Shown: in pieces, positions 33,761 to 43,243 of the stretch | Layout of the letters: each line of letters starts with the position of its first letter | How positions within the stretch are numbered: position 1 is the first letter of the stretch | Origin: CAWHHZ01 sp963829355 | Lineage (GTDB): Bacteria; Acidobacteriota; Thermoanaerobaculia; Gp7-AA8; JAHWKK01 | DNA: 64,000 bases | Direction: 5' to 3' | Assembly (NCBI GenBank): GCA_963829355.1 | Contig: CAWHHZ010000022.1 | Location: 68,879 to 132,878, forward strand | Translations under genes and position numbers: made by a program | The notes under the pieces: generated by a model | What the model saw: the letters and a program-made list of their open reading frames with translations, nothing else | Told to the model about the DNA's origin: nothing | Databases searched by the model: none

Positions 33761-34470
33761 CAGTATCGGATTCGCTCTAGCTCCTGCTTCGCAGCCGAAG
33801 CGGCGGTTGAATAAGGGTATCTCTCGATGAGCGACTCCAGGGTTCGACGAGCCAGCGACAGGTCCCCCGTCTTTACGAGAGCCAGAGCCTTTCTGTGCAT
33901 GGCATCGGCCGCCTTGTTCTGGCTCGGGTATTCGTTGAGTACCCGATCGTAATACCGGATTGCTTCTTCGAAGTCGTTCATCACGAAGTACGTTTCGGCG
34001 ATCCAGAAGAGTGCATTGTCGGCCAGCTCGCCCGCACGATCGGTCTCATAGACCTGCTCGAACGAGGCTCGAGCCTGATCATTTTGACCGCGACCGTACA
34101 TCACGAGGGCCTCTTTGTAGAGATCCGCAGCATCCGATGCCGACTGATATCGGCGAACTGCCGCCACGTCATCCGGAGGCATCTGCTTGGTCACCTCGGC
34201 GGCGGATGGAGCGCTTCGTGGCGCCGGGCGACTCTCCGCCAACTGGACCAGCACATCCTCCATCCGATTCATGCGGGATTGCATGACTTCGAGCCGGTCG
34301 AGAAGCTCGAGAACCTGGACCCTCAGCTCGCTCACCCTCGGGTCGGTGACATTGACCGGAGCAGCAGCAGACGAAGGTGCCGGCGGCGGAGCAGGGGTCG
34401 AGCCACATCCGGAAACGAGGGGAATCGTGATCAATGCGATTCCCATTGCCGTTTTGCCGCCGTGGATCAT
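33760..34470 (-). CDS. YbgF/CpoB-like lipoprotein with TPR repeats
   Basis: 236 residues. A signal peptide ends in the lipobox SGCGS, followed by a Pro-rich linker, a coiled-coil segment (LRVQVLELLDRLEVMQSRMN) and C-terminal TPR repeats (ADLYKEALVMYGRGQNDQAR, ADNALFWIAETYFVMNDFEE, KAADAMHRKALALVKTGDL). The order coiled coil then TPR is that of YbgF/CpoB, which coordinates peptidoglycan synthesis with outer-membrane constriction. It overlaps bamD by four bases (ATGA), supporting an envelope role. Confidence 0.85.
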   Translation of the reverse strand: MIHGGKTAMGIALITIPLVSGCGSTPAPPPAPSSAAAPVNVTDPRVSELRVQVLELLDRLEVMQSRMNRMEDVLVQLAESRPAPRSAPSAAEVTKQMPPDDVAAVRRYQSASDAADLYKEALVMYGRGQNDQARASFEQVYETDRAGELADNALFWIAETYFVMNDFEEAIRYYDRVLNEYPSQNKAADAMHRKALALVKTGDLSLARRTLESLIERYPYSTAASAAKQELERIRY

Positions 34471-35252
34471 GCCGGCAGTTCCCTCAGCTTCTCTTCTGCA
34501 CGTTGCGCGGTCTCGCTCTCAGGGAACTCTGAAATTACCCGCTCGAGCCAGAGCCTCGCCTCGCCGCCGCGATCGAGCTCAGCGAGAGACACTGCGAGGT
34601 CGTAGTAGGCTTCATCGCGGGACGTGTAGTCAGGGTAATTCTCGAGTAGATAGTTGATCCTCGAGATCGAGGCCTCCCACTTGCCCCGGTCCATGTAGAA
34701 CCTCGCAACCAGATGTTCCGACTTCGCAAGCCGGTCGAGCGCCTCGCGAAGTTTCTCCTCTGCCTCAGGCCGATAGTCGCTGTTCGGATAGAGCGAAATC
34801 ATCTCGCGCAGCTTCTGCACCGACTCCCGCGTCTTCGTCTGATCACGCTCGGGACCTTCCATCTCTCGGAAGGAAACGAGAGCGATTCGAAGCATGGCGT
34901 AGTCCGCAAAATCGGATCCCGGGTAGCGATTGATGAAGTCTCTGTACTTGTATTGTGCTTCGACGAGGTTGAGCGACCCTCCCTGCTCATAATAGGTGTC
35001 GGCGATTCGGAGAAGGCTCCGCCGGCCCAGGGGATCGTTCGGGTAGCTCTCGTAGACATAGGCGTAATGTTCTCTCGCCTTTACCCACTTTCTCTGCTCG
35101 AAAAGAGCTTCCCCCTTCTCGAAGACTTCTTCCTTCGTGAGGTTGAGAAACTCCGGGTTGACGATCGGCTGATAGGAGCCGTTTCTCGACCCGCATGCCA
35201 CCGCGCCAAATACCAGGGCGATCAGAGTCGACATCATCAGTACTTTCTTCAA
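34467..35252 (-). CDS. bamD: outer membrane assembly lipoprotein BamD
   Basis: 261 residues beginning at TTG 35252 (GGAGG four bases upstream). Signal peptide MKKVLMMSTLIALVFGAVAC with a lipobox Cys. Five TPR-like repeats follow: EKGEALFEQRKWVKAREHY, RRSLLRIADTYYEQGGSL, FINRYPGSDFADYAMLRIAL, YPNSDYRPEAEEKLREALD and YYDLAVSLAELDRGGEAR. BamD is the essential lipoprotein of the BAM complex, which inserts beta-barrels in the outer membrane. It sits between rpe and the YbgF-like gene. Confidence 0.9.
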   Translation of the reverse strand: MKKVLMMSTLIALVFGAVACGSRNGSYQPIVNPEFLNLTKEEVFEKGEALFEQRKWVKAREHYAYVYESYPNDPLGRRSLLRIADTYYEQGGSLNLVEAQYKYRDFINRYPGSDFADYAMLRIALVSFREMEGPERDQTKTRESVQKLREMISLYPNSDYRPEAEEKLREALDRLAKSEHLVARFYMDRGKWEASISRINYLLENYPDYTSRDEAYYDLAVSLAELDRGGEARLWLERVISEFPESETAQRAEEKLRELPA

Positions 35253-35264
35253 ACTACCTCCAGT

Positions 35265-35933
35265 TCAAGCGGTCTCGCTTACCGCAGCGGTACGCAGGAC
35301 ACGCATCGCTTCAACGGGATCGGGACGACCAAATATTGCGGAACCTGCCACGAGCAGGCGAGCTCCCGCACCAACCACCAGCGGTGCGGTATTTTCATCG
35401 ATCCCGCCATCGACCTCGATGAGCACCCGAAGGCCCCGTGAGCGAATCATCTCCGAGAGCATTCTGATCTTCTCTACCGAGCCTGCGATGAATTTCTGTC
35501 CTCCGAATCCAGGATTCACACTCATGACCAGAACGTAATCGCAATACTCGAGTGCGGCGTCGAGGCTGCTGATGGCCGTACCCGGATTAATCGCGATTCC
35601 CGCCATCGCACCGCCTTCCCTGATCATCGACAGTGCGCGGTGAAGATGGGCATCAGCCTCGACGTGAACGGAGATCATGTTGGCGCCGGCGTCCAGAAAG
35701 TCCGGGATGAAACGTTGCGGCTCCTCGATCATCAGGTGACAATCGAACGGCAGCTCTGTCACTCCGCGCAGGGCCTTTACGACGGGTGGTCCGATCGTGA
35801 GGTTCGGCACGAAATGGCCATCCATCACGTCGAGGTGTACCACCTCGGCTCCACCCGTTTCGATCGTGGAAATCGCTTCGGCCAGTCTTCCGAAATCTGC
35901 GGACAGAAGAGACGGGGCGAGGCGGACGTTCAT
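35265..35933 (-). CDS. rpe: ribulose-phosphate 3-epimerase
   Basis: 222 residues, full length. Motifs are LAPSLLSADFGRL, VVHLDVMDGHFVPNLTIGPP (metal His and Asp), LPFDCHLMIEEPQRF, VLVMSVNPGFGGQKFI, and VDGGIDENTAPLVVGAGA with the last metal Asp. The enzyme interconverts ribulose-5-P and xylulose-5-P. GGGGAGGAAG precedes the ATG, and the start overlaps the PASTA gene stop by four bases. Confidence 0.97.
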   Translation of the reverse strand: MNVRLAPSLLSADFGRLAEAISTIETGGAEVVHLDVMDGHFVPNLTIGPPVVKALRGVTELPFDCHLMIEEPQRFIPDFLDAGANMISVHVEADAHLHRALSMIREGGAMAGIAINPGTAISSLDAALEYCDYVLVMSVNPGFGGQKFIAGSVEKIRMLSEMIRSRGLRVLIEVDGGIDENTAPLVVGAGARLLVAGSAIFGRPDPVEAMRVLRTAAVSETA

Positions 35934-36709
35934 TGTGTTCTTCCTCCCCTGAGATGCAATGACGGTTGTGAGTCGAGAATCGTTTCCTCGTCGCCTCGAC
36001 TGACGGTCAGGGTAATGACGTCCTTCGAGGTCAGCGGGGAACCCGCGAGCGGGAACTGGCGGATCACGATCCCCTCTGGAATCCCGGGATAGCTCTCGTA
36101 CCGGATGTTCGCGACCTCGTACCCGGCAGCTTCGAACGCGGGACGTACTGAGTCGATGTTGCGGTCAATCAGTTCCGGCATGACGTATCGCCTCGGCGAC
36201 TCGCCGGAAGAGACCAGTAGCGATACCTGTGTCTGCGCTCCGACTCTGGCTCCCGAGGGTGGACTCGATGCGACGATCGAGCGCTCCCCGCCCAAACGCA
36301 TCTGACTGGTGGAGCCGAACACGAAACCGCGCTGGTTGAACTCCAGCATTGCGGTGCGCGGTGATTGTCCCGTCAGATCCGGGACTTCCGTGATCAGCGG
36401 TCCGAGACTTCGGGCGACCAGAAGTGTAGATCCATGCTTGACGGTCGCTCCCGGCTTGCGGCTTTGCCACACGACCCGACCGGCGGGCATGTTGTCGGAG
36501 TGTCTTTCCTGCTGGGGCCGCTCCTCCAGAACGATCCCCAGATCGGATGCCAGCGCCCGCGACTCCGCAACCGGATGGCCGATGAGATTCGGAGTCGTCA
36601 CCGACCTCCCTCTGACGTAGAACCGGAACGAAAAATACGTACTCGCTCCGAGCAGACAGAGAAAGACGGAAATGAGGACCAGATTGAGGAGGCATCCTTT
36701 CAGCTTCAT
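35930..36709 (-). CDS. membrane-anchored PASTA-domain protein without kinase
   Basis: 259 residues from ATG 36709, overlapping the lon stop (ATGA). One N-terminal helix (CLLNLVLISVFLCLLGASTY) anchors three PASTA domains in the periplasm: VTTPNLIGHPVAESRALASD, ITEVPDLTGQSPRTAMLEF and YVMPELIDRNIDSVRPAFEA, each ending in a G-S/V-T-V-like strand. PASTA modules bind peptidoglycan fragments or act as spacers, usually on Ser/Thr kinases or PBPs. Here no catalytic domain is present, so a scaffold or sensor role is inferred. Confidence 0.9.
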   Translation of the reverse strand: MKLKGCLLNLVLISVFLCLLGASTYFSFRFYVRGRSVTTPNLIGHPVAESRALASDLGIVLEERPQQERHSDNMPAGRVVWQSRKPGATVKHGSTLLVARSLGPLITEVPDLTGQSPRTAMLEFNQRGFVFGSTSQMRLGGERSIVASSPPSGARVGAQTQVSLLVSSGESPRRYVMPELIDRNIDSVRPAFEAAGYEVANIRYESYPGIPEGIVIRQFPLAGSPLTSKDVITLTVSRGDEETILDSQPSLHLRGGRTQ

Positions 36710-39174
36710 TTGGTGTCCGGACGTTCCCTTCCGATCTCGGCTTCGAACTCTCTCATATCGTATTTGCGGCCACCGTCCCTCACCACGTAGAGGGGGATGA
36801 GGGCATGTTGCCACACTTCCTCCACTTTGGAGACGAAGATGAACTCGAGCTGGTTCCGCACTTCCTCCGGTACTTCAGTAAGATCCTTTCGATTTCCTTC
36901 TGGAAGAATCACTGTTCGGATCTGTGCACGCTGTGCGGCGAGAACCTTCTCCTTGATCCCTCCGACCGATAGCACCTTCCCGCGCAGAGTAATTTCGCCT
37001 GTCATTGCAATGTCGTGGCGGACAGGCTTCTCCCCTGCAATGGACGCGATCGTCGTAGCGATTGCGACGCCGGCTGACGGACCATCCTTCGGGATCGCCC
37101 CCGCCGGGAAGTGGATGTGTATGTCGAAATCGGAGAATCGCTTTTCGGGAATCTCCAGATCAGCCGCTTTGGAACGCACATAGGAATGAGCGGCCTGCAC
37201 GGACTCGCGCATCACCTCTCCGAGATGACCAGTCACCGTGATCCGTCCGTTGCCCGGCATCATCGTCGCCTCGATGAACATGATCTCGCCGCCGTAAGAG
37301 GTCCAGGCCAGCCCGGTGGTCACACCGATCTCCGGTTGCCGCTCGGCGAACTCGTGCTCGTACTGAGGCAGACCGAGATAATCCTCGATTTCCGAGGCCT
37401 GGACGCGGAACGAAGACTCTCCACCGTCGGTGGCAATGTTCCGAGCCACCTTCCGAATCACCGTTGCTAGCCGCTGACTCAGGTTTCTCACTCCCGCTTC
37501 GGCAGTGTAGCTCGCGATGATGACCTGAACCGCCTCGTCGTCGATCTGAAACTGCTCCCCCGTGACGCCATGGTCCTCGAGGAGCTTTGGAAGAAGATGA
37601 CGCTTCGCAATCTCCAGCTTCTCTTCACGTGTATAGCCCGACAGGCGGATCACTTCCATCCGATCCCGCAGAGGCCCTGGAATCCAGTCGAGGGCATTCG
37701 CCGTGGCAACAAACAGTGTGTGGGACAGATCGAAAGGAATCTCGAGGTAACGATCGACGAACGCGGAGTTCTGCTCGGGATCGAGGACCTCGAGAAGAGC
37801 CGATGACGGATCACCGCGGTAGTCTTTCCCGATCTTGTCGATCTCATCGATCATGATGAGAGGGTTATTGACCCCGACCTGGATGTAGCTCTGGATGATC
37901 TTTCCCGGCATCGCTCCGATGTAGGTCTTGCGGTGTCCCCTGATCTCGGACTCGTCGGTCACACCCCCTACCGACATCCGTACGAAGCGGCGACCGAGAG
38001 CGTCCGCGATGGCTTTCCCGAGCGAGGTTTTGCCAACACCCGGGGGGCCGACGAAGCAGAGGATCGGACCCTTCAGATCCCCCTTGAGCTTCAGCACGGC
38101 GAGAAACTCGACCACCCGGTCGCGCACCTTCCCGAGACCATAGTGCCGTTCCTCGAGAATCCGCTCTGCCTCGGCCAGATCGACAGTGCTCTCGGAGCTT
38201 CCCTCCCAAGGCAGAGAGAGAACCGTGTCGAGATGGCCCCGAATGACGGCGTAGTCGGACGAGGCTGGTGAGAGTATCCGTAGCCTGCTGACCTCCCGAA
38301 GCAACTGCTCCCGGTGGTCCTGGGTGATCGGCAGTTCCTCGATCTTCCGCTGATAGGTATCGATCTCCCGGTCAGCCGACTGGCTCTCACCCAGTTCATC
38401 CTGGATGACCCGAAGCTGCTCCCGCAGATAACTCTCACGCTCGCGACGCTTGATCGAGTTCTGGATTTCCCGCTGCAGCTCGAGATCGACATGAGCCTTT
38501 CCCAGATCGGTACGCATCAGACCGAGGAGGATCTCGATCCGGCGCAGCGCATCCGTCGATTCGAGGAGCTCCTGTTTCTGATCGAGGGAGAGGTCCGGGA
38601 TGAACGAGGAGAGAAGATCCGCGAACAGGTTCGGACCTTCGCTCATGTTCATCTGCAGGACTTCGAGCAGCTCGTCATTGTATCTCCTGTCAGTCTCGAC
38701 CAGCCGCTCGAACAGGGACACGGCCTTCTGCATGAGCTGCGAGGACTGATCCTCCGACAGCTCGGCCGGAGTGACTGGTTCCACGTCCGCGATATAGAAG
38801 GGGCCTTCCTTGACCAGACTCTTCCGTCGCACTCGCTGGCGACCCTGGAGAAAGATCTGATACCGGTCCTCGGCGAGAGGCAGCCGCTGAACGATCATCG
38901 CGATCACCCCGATCTCGGACAGATCCTCCGGCGTCGGATTCTCACGATCGCCGCTTTTCTGGGCGAATGCCGCAACGAGCTGCTGATCCTCGGGCAACGC
39001 CCGGATCATCTGAACGTTCGACTCAATCCCCACCTGGAGAGAGAGAACACCGCCGGGGAAAAGAACAGTCGAAACCAGCGGCAGGACTGGCACTCGTTTC
39101 GGGACTTCGGTCTCCAGCCATTCGGTAAGCTTCAGATCACGATCTCGGTCTGCGGACATGGGCTCCTTATCCAA
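36706..39174 (-). CDS. lon: ATP-dependent protease Lon
   Basis: 822 residues. An N-terminal substrate-binding domain (VPKRVPVLPLVSTVLFPGGV), a long coiled helix, an AAA+ module with Walker A VGPPGVGKTSLGK and Walker B IMIDEIDKIG, and a protease domain with the catalytic Ser in PKDGPSAGVAIAT and Lys in VGGIKEKVLAAQRA. Lon degrades misfolded and regulatory proteins in the cytosol. It opens the long minus-strand run ending at 31739. The divergent gap to the PHP gene is 44 bases and must carry its promoter. Confidence 0.98.
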   Translation of the reverse strand: MDKEPMSADRDRDLKLTEWLETEVPKRVPVLPLVSTVLFPGGVLSLQVGIESNVQMIRALPEDQQLVAAFAQKSGDRENPTPEDLSEIGVIAMIVQRLPLAEDRYQIFLQGRQRVRRKSLVKEGPFYIADVEPVTPAELSEDQSSQLMQKAVSLFERLVETDRRYNDELLEVLQMNMSEGPNLFADLLSSFIPDLSLDQKQELLESTDALRRIEILLGLMRTDLGKAHVDLELQREIQNSIKRRERESYLREQLRVIQDELGESQSADREIDTYQRKIEELPITQDHREQLLREVSRLRILSPASSDYAVIRGHLDTVLSLPWEGSSESTVDLAEAERILEERHYGLGKVRDRVVEFLAVLKLKGDLKGPILCFVGPPGVGKTSLGKAIADALGRRFVRMSVGGVTDESEIRGHRKTYIGAMPGKIIQSYIQVGVNNPLIMIDEIDKIGKDYRGDPSSALLEVLDPEQNSAFVDRYLEIPFDLSHTLFVATANALDWIPGPLRDRMEVIRLSGYTREEKLEIAKRHLLPKLLEDHGVTGEQFQIDDEAVQVIIASYTAEAGVRNLSQRLATVIRKVARNIATDGGESSFRVQASEIEDYLGLPQYEHEFAERQPEIGVTTGLAWTSYGGEIMFIEATMMPGNGRITVTGHLGEVMRESVQAAHSYVRSKAADLEIPEKRFSDFDIHIHFPAGAIPKDGPSAGVAIATTIASIAGEKPVRHDIAMTGEITLRGKVLSVGGIKEKVLAAQRAQIRTVILPEGNRKDLTEVPEEVRNQLEFIFVSKVEEVWQHALIPLYVVRDGGRKYDMREFEAEIGRERPDTK

Positions 39175-39218
39175 TCAGGTGTTGATGAAACGGGCGAGGC
39201 ACGCATATTGTAGAAGTC

Positions 39219-40247
39219 GTGAATCAGCCGAGCAATTCGCAGACCGACCTCATGGAAGATGCCGTATCCAGAAATATAGAAGACCCAGCCTACAAAAAAG
39301 TGGATCTGCATTGCCACAGCCGTTTCTCGGTCTTCAAATACTTCCGGAAAGCAAACACGCGCGATTCGTACAACGAGCCGGAAGATGTCTACCGGCTCGC
39401 GAAAGAGCGCGGCATGACGTACGTCACCCTCTCAGACCACGACAGCATCGACGGGGCGCTATACCTGCTGAACAAGTATCCAGATCTCGATGACTTCTTC
39501 ATCTCGGAAGAGGTCGAGACCTACTTTCCTGAGACGGGACAGCGAGTTCACATCGGCGTCTACAATCTCGATGAGGACCAGCACCGGGAAGTGCAGAGAC
39601 TGCGCGGAGACATCCGGGAGCTCGTACCGTGGATGAGGTCCCAGGACATGCTGTTCGGCGTGAACCACCTCTTCCAGAACTACCGAATGAAATCGGTCAC
39701 GACCCGCTACCTCGACGAGATGATCGAGATGTTCGACATCTACGAGGTCATGAACGGCGCGATGGCGACGCTCCACAACAAGACCGTATCTGAGCTCGTC
39801 AAGGAGATGAGGGGACGAGGGCGAAGACTCGCGATGGTCGGCGGATCCGACGCCCACACGCTCAAACACGTGGGCAAAGTCTTCACGGTCTCGAGGGCGG
39901 ACTCTCTCGAGGAGTTCCTCCAGAACGTCCGTGAGGGACGCTGCTTCGCGTGGGGAACTGAAATGAGGTTCCGCGACCTGATCACGGACATCTACACACT
40001 GCTGCTGTCGTATTCCGGAGAGGCGGGACGGGACTTCCGTTCCGAGGAGTACACACACACTGAAAAGACGGTGCAGCTGCTGACGCGTCTTTTTGCGATT
40101 CCAACCGCGATCTCAGGTCTCCCGGCGGCGATTACCTCACTGAACTACCTCAAGCAGATCGTCGTCAGCAAGGGCGTTTCGTACCAGGTCACGAAGCTCC
40201 TCGAGCAGATGGAAGTGCAGATCAGCGACGACTCAGAAAGCGACTGA
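39219..40247 (+). CDS. PHP-domain phosphoesterase
   Basis: 342 residues. Metal-binding motifs of the PHP fold are clear: KVDLHCHSRFSVFKYF (HxH), TLSDHDSIDGALYLL, GVNHLFQNYR and VGGSDAHTLKHVGKVF. The C-terminal ~100 residues are helical with a hydrophobic stretch (IPTAISGLPAAITSLNYL). PHP enzymes hydrolyse phosphoesters, including small nucleotides; the substrate here is unknown. The start at GTG 39219 is uncertain; ATG 39252 is an alternative. Its last 15 bases overlap the end of the converging gene. Confidence 0.87.
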   Translation: MNQPSNSQTDLMEDAVSRNIEDPAYKKVDLHCHSRFSVFKYFRKANTRDSYNEPEDVYRLAKERGMTYVTLSDHDSIDGALYLLNKYPDLDDFFISEEVETYFPETGQRVHIGVYNLDEDQHREVQRLRGDIRELVPWMRSQDMLFGVNHLFQNYRMKSVTTRYLDEMIEMFDIYEVMNGAMATLHNKTVSELVKEMRGRGRRLAMVGGSDAHTLKHVGKVFTVSRADSLEEFLQNVREGRCFAWGTEMRFRDLITDIYTLLLSYSGEAGRDFRSEEYTHTEKTVQLLTRLFAIPTAISGLPAAITSLNYLKQIVVSKGVSYQVTKLLEQMEVQISDDSESD

Positions 40248-41972
40248 GAGGCCGCCGACCAACCTGGTCTGGAACGGGTCGTCCGAGTCTGACGTCTGCA
40301 ACATCGGGTTCTGGTCTCGCGCGACGTCAAATCCCACCAACAGCTGCACATTCAGCGGAAGCCTCAGATTCTGTCCCATCCTGACCGCGATTCGCTCGGT
40401 CTCCGAGAGCGTTCCCTCCATCAGTGGCTGCTCGATGTAACGGTACGCAATGTCGACCGATGTGCCCCAGGGACGATAGAGAGACTGCAGAGTCCCCGTC
40501 AGATACATCTTCTTGTCATCCGCTTCATCGCGAGGATCTGCCCATCCGGCGCTCGAGGAGAACTGAAGGCCAACCGTGCGGGTGATCGCCCCGCTCCACC
40601 TGAGAGTGACGTCCTGGTGGACATCTCCCTCCGAGAGGTACAGACCATCCCAGAACTGATCGAATTTGTCGTCGAACAAAATACGGACGAGAGAATCGAC
40701 CTCTGCGACGCTGGCCGTCGCACTGAATCTCGGCTCGCCACCATCACCGTTCGAGACGATTCCGACCGAATACCGGTAGCGCGGGTAGATCGACTCCGGA
40801 TCCCCGACGAAAATGAGAGCCGGGAGTCGCAGGACCTCCTGCTGATCCTGGTAGACCTTGTACAGCCCGGTCACGACCAGAGAGTGCTTTTTGCCAAGTT
40901 TCACCTCAGCGCTCGTGCGCGGCACCCATTCGCTCCCCAGATCACTGTAACGGCTTCCCACGCCATAGCCGACCTCGAAGAATTCACCGATCTGATGCGT
41001 CGCTCCGGCCGAAACCTCTGCGGTTCTCATCACGATCGCACCCGATCCGGTCCGGCTTTCACTGAACTGACCGAGCTTCACCTCGACGTCGATCGAGGAT
41101 CGTCCGGAGTCGAAGACATTCTTCTCGCCCATCAACTCGATTTGCTCACTTCCGTCATGCCCCATGAAGAAGTTGTCCTGGTTGACGTAACGGACCTCCA
41201 CATGACTGTCGGGCCTGTTCCACTCGATCCTGTGAGCTTCGAAGGCGACCTCTGTGGGGACGTCGCTCTCCCGTGCACTCTCGATCCAGCGTCCGCGATT
41301 GGTCGAGATGCTGTACGACTGATCCTCGGAGGAGCGGAGCGTCATCGAGACACCACTCGCTTCCGCCACGGACATTCCATACATGGACTCGTCGAGTGTG
41401 CGTAGCTGACCGTCGAGGCTCACGGTCCAGTCATCGAAACGGCTCGTCAGCCCAACCGAGGCTCGAGCATATCGAACGCCCGTGTCGGCTGTTTCGAGAC
41501 CGGTCAATGACGTCATGCGACCACTGAAACGGTCCTCCTCTTCGGGAGGAGTCTCCGATTCAATCTCGAGCTCTCGCAACACATCAGAGGGAATGGCCCG
41601 CCGAACCGCCCAGATCTCCTCCTTCTCCTTGTCACTGAGAAGTCCTTCCGGTTTCAACTTCAGGAGGAGGGAGTGAGATGTACGGTTGGGAACGATCGTG
41701 GCGATCGCCGGCGCGAATCCCCTCTTCACCGCGATGATGCGATAGATACCGGCGGGGAGAAAATCGATCGCAAAGTTTCCGCGACCGTCGGTGCGGGTCT
41801 CGAGTATGTCGTAGCTGCTGAGATTGAGAGCCAGAACCACCGCGTGCGCAACGGGAGCGGTCGCATCGAGAACGCTGCCGGAGATGTTCATCCCGTCCTT
41901 CGACTCTTCCGCCGCTACGGTTCCACCACTCAGAACCGCGAGCACCATGGCGAAGAGGATCTTCGATCTCAT
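40233..41972 (-). CDS. outer-membrane beta-barrel-like protein with N-terminal carboxypeptidase-regulatory-like domain
   Basis: 579 residues from ATG 41972 (GGAGC upstream). The signal peptide is MRSKILFAMVLAVLSGGTVA. Next comes a CarboxypepD_reg-like beta-sandwich: MNISGSVLDATAPVAHAVV, ETRTDGRGNFAIDFLPAGIY, IIAVKRGFAPAIA. From about residue 150 the sequence is a series of alternating amphipathic strands (YARASVGLTSRFDDWTVSLD, GWADPRDEADDKKMYLTGTL) ending in RLVGGLSVAF with a C-terminal Phe, as outer-membrane barrels do. It resembles TonB-dependent-receptor-like proteins but no plug is evident. Its ligand is unknown. Confidence 0.75.
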   Translation of the reverse strand: MRSKILFAMVLAVLSGGTVAAEESKDGMNISGSVLDATAPVAHAVVLALNLSSYDILETRTDGRGNFAIDFLPAGIYRIIAVKRGFAPAIATIVPNRTSHSLLLKLKPEGLLSDKEKEEIWAVRRAIPSDVLRELEIESETPPEEEDRFSGRMTSLTGLETADTGVRYARASVGLTSRFDDWTVSLDGQLRTLDESMYGMSVAEASGVSMTLRSSEDQSYSISTNRGRWIESARESDVPTEVAFEAHRIEWNRPDSHVEVRYVNQDNFFMGHDGSEQIELMGEKNVFDSGRSSIDVEVKLGQFSESRTGSGAIVMRTAEVSAGATHQIGEFFEVGYGVGSRYSDLGSEWVPRTSAEVKLGKKHSLVVTGLYKVYQDQQEVLRLPALIFVGDPESIYPRYRYSVGIVSNGDGGEPRFSATASVAEVDSLVRILFDDKFDQFWDGLYLSEGDVHQDVTLRWSGAITRTVGLQFSSSAGWADPRDEADDKKMYLTGTLQSLYRPWGTSVDIAYRYIEQPLMEGTLSETERIAVRMGQNLRLPLNVQLLVGFDVARDQNPMLQTSDSDDPFQTRLVGGLSVAF

Positions 41973-42158
41973 TCGAGCTCCGTTCGTTAGTTGGTTCCAG
42001 CCACTCGACACATACAACAAACCTCGCCAGCCGCACCTTCCGATGCCTGGTCACACACCCGAGATATCCCTTCTGTCCATTACATAAAATAGCGCCATTC
42101 CGGCAAAAGTGCCAGTCCCGGTGACAGAACGTTTACGCGAACCCCCACATAATTCGCC

Positions 42159-42340
42159 GTCATCCTGAGCGCAGCGAAGGATCGGGTACGTCCTGACTCC
42201 AACCGAACTTCGGGCCGGTAGGCTCCACGAGATCCTTCGACCGTCCTACTCCCGCTTCGCGGGATCCGGCGGCTCAGGATGACAGTTCATTTCACTCCAT
42301 TGGCGAAGCGAAGCAGCGCCATTCCCCCGCTCAGGATGAC
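42159..42340. repeat. dispersed palindromic repeat family A, copy 4 (long form, inverted relative to copy 2)
   Basis: The 374-base gap 41973-42346 has no gene. Most of it is this 182-base element, which runs GTCATCCTGAGCGCAGCGAA to CGCTCAGGATGAC and is nearly the exact reverse complement of 22249-22430, with only a few substitutions. It lies seven bases from the stop of the M48 lipoprotein gene, so it forms that gene's immediate 3' end. Confidence 0.88.
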
Positions 42341-42346
42341 TGGCTC

Positions 42347-43126
42347 TCAGACCCGACCGCGGATCGTCTGGTAGTCCCGGTCGTCCATTCTGAGGTTTGA
42401 CGGAAGCCTCATCGATGCGATCTGCTTCCGCACGTCCGTGATCCGCGATTCGGTCAGGGGATGTGTAGAAAAGAACCGGTCTACGGCGTTCGGCGCCCGC
42501 TGACGATTTCTCAGAAGTTCCTCGAACATGAGCGCCATCCCCTCAGGGTTGAAACCAACGCCCGGCAGCCACTGAACAGCAAGCCTGTCCGCCTCACGCT
42601 CGGCGTCACGGCTGAAATTGGCCATGGCTCCTCCCCCGGCTACCTGCGCGAGGATCTGCTGATATGTCTCGGGGTTCTGCCCCAGGATGAGTCCCGCCAC
42701 CAGGTTCAGACCGTAGGCGCGCGTCATCTGTTCGGTAGCATGCCGCTCCACACCGTGCGCGATCTCGTGAGCCATCACCCCGGCGAGCTCACTCGCCTGA
42801 TCGGCGGCCTTGATCAGACCGGTGGTCACATAGACATGGCCACCTGGAATCGCAAACGCGTTGATCTCAGGGTCCTGAACGACATGGAAGTTCCAGGGCA
42901 GCTGCGCCATCGAGGTTCTGTTGACGATGCTCTGCCCCAGTTTGCTGACATATTGATTGACGGCAGGATCCCGGACGATCGTCATCTGCTTCTCGATGTC
43001 GCCAGCGAGCTGATTCCCCAGAGTCCATTCCTCCTCGAGAGAGATCAGATTGAAATTGCTCCCGCCCGAGGAGCATCCCAGAGTCAGCAACAGGATCGCG
43101 ACTGGTATTGATGATTTCCGAAACAT
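42347..43126 (-). CDS. M48 family metalloprotease lipoprotein (BepA/LoiP-like)
   Basis: 259 residues. A lipoprotein signal (VAILLLTLGCSSG) is followed by SLEEEWTLGNQLAGDIEKQ, typical of periplasmic M48 proteases. The zinc motif is GVMAHEIAHGVERHA and the third ligand lies in DAEREADRLAVQWL. FFSTHPLTESRITDVRKQI closes the domain. There is no C-terminal TPR domain as in BepA. It probably acts in outer-membrane protein quality control. GAGGAGGGAA precedes the ATG. Confidence 0.92.
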   Translation of the reverse strand: MFRKSSIPVAILLLTLGCSSGGSNFNLISLEEEWTLGNQLAGDIEKQMTIVRDPAVNQYVSKLGQSIVNRTSMAQLPWNFHVVQDPEINAFAIPGGHVYVTTGLIKAADQASELAGVMAHEIAHGVERHATEQMTRAYGLNLVAGLILGQNPETYQQILAQVAGGGAMANFSRDAEREADRLAVQWLPGVGFNPEGMALMFEELLRNRQRAPNAVDRFFSTHPLTESRITDVRKQIASMRLPSNLRMDDRDYQTIRGRV

Positions 43127-43243
43127 TCGTTCCCTCCTCGCAGGCCATTCTCGATGCCAGCCAGGTTATTCGGAGCAACTACTCTGCCAGCCGCCGCTGC
43201 TCCAGGCGAGGAACGAATCTCCAGAGGATTGACCCCACCCGCT

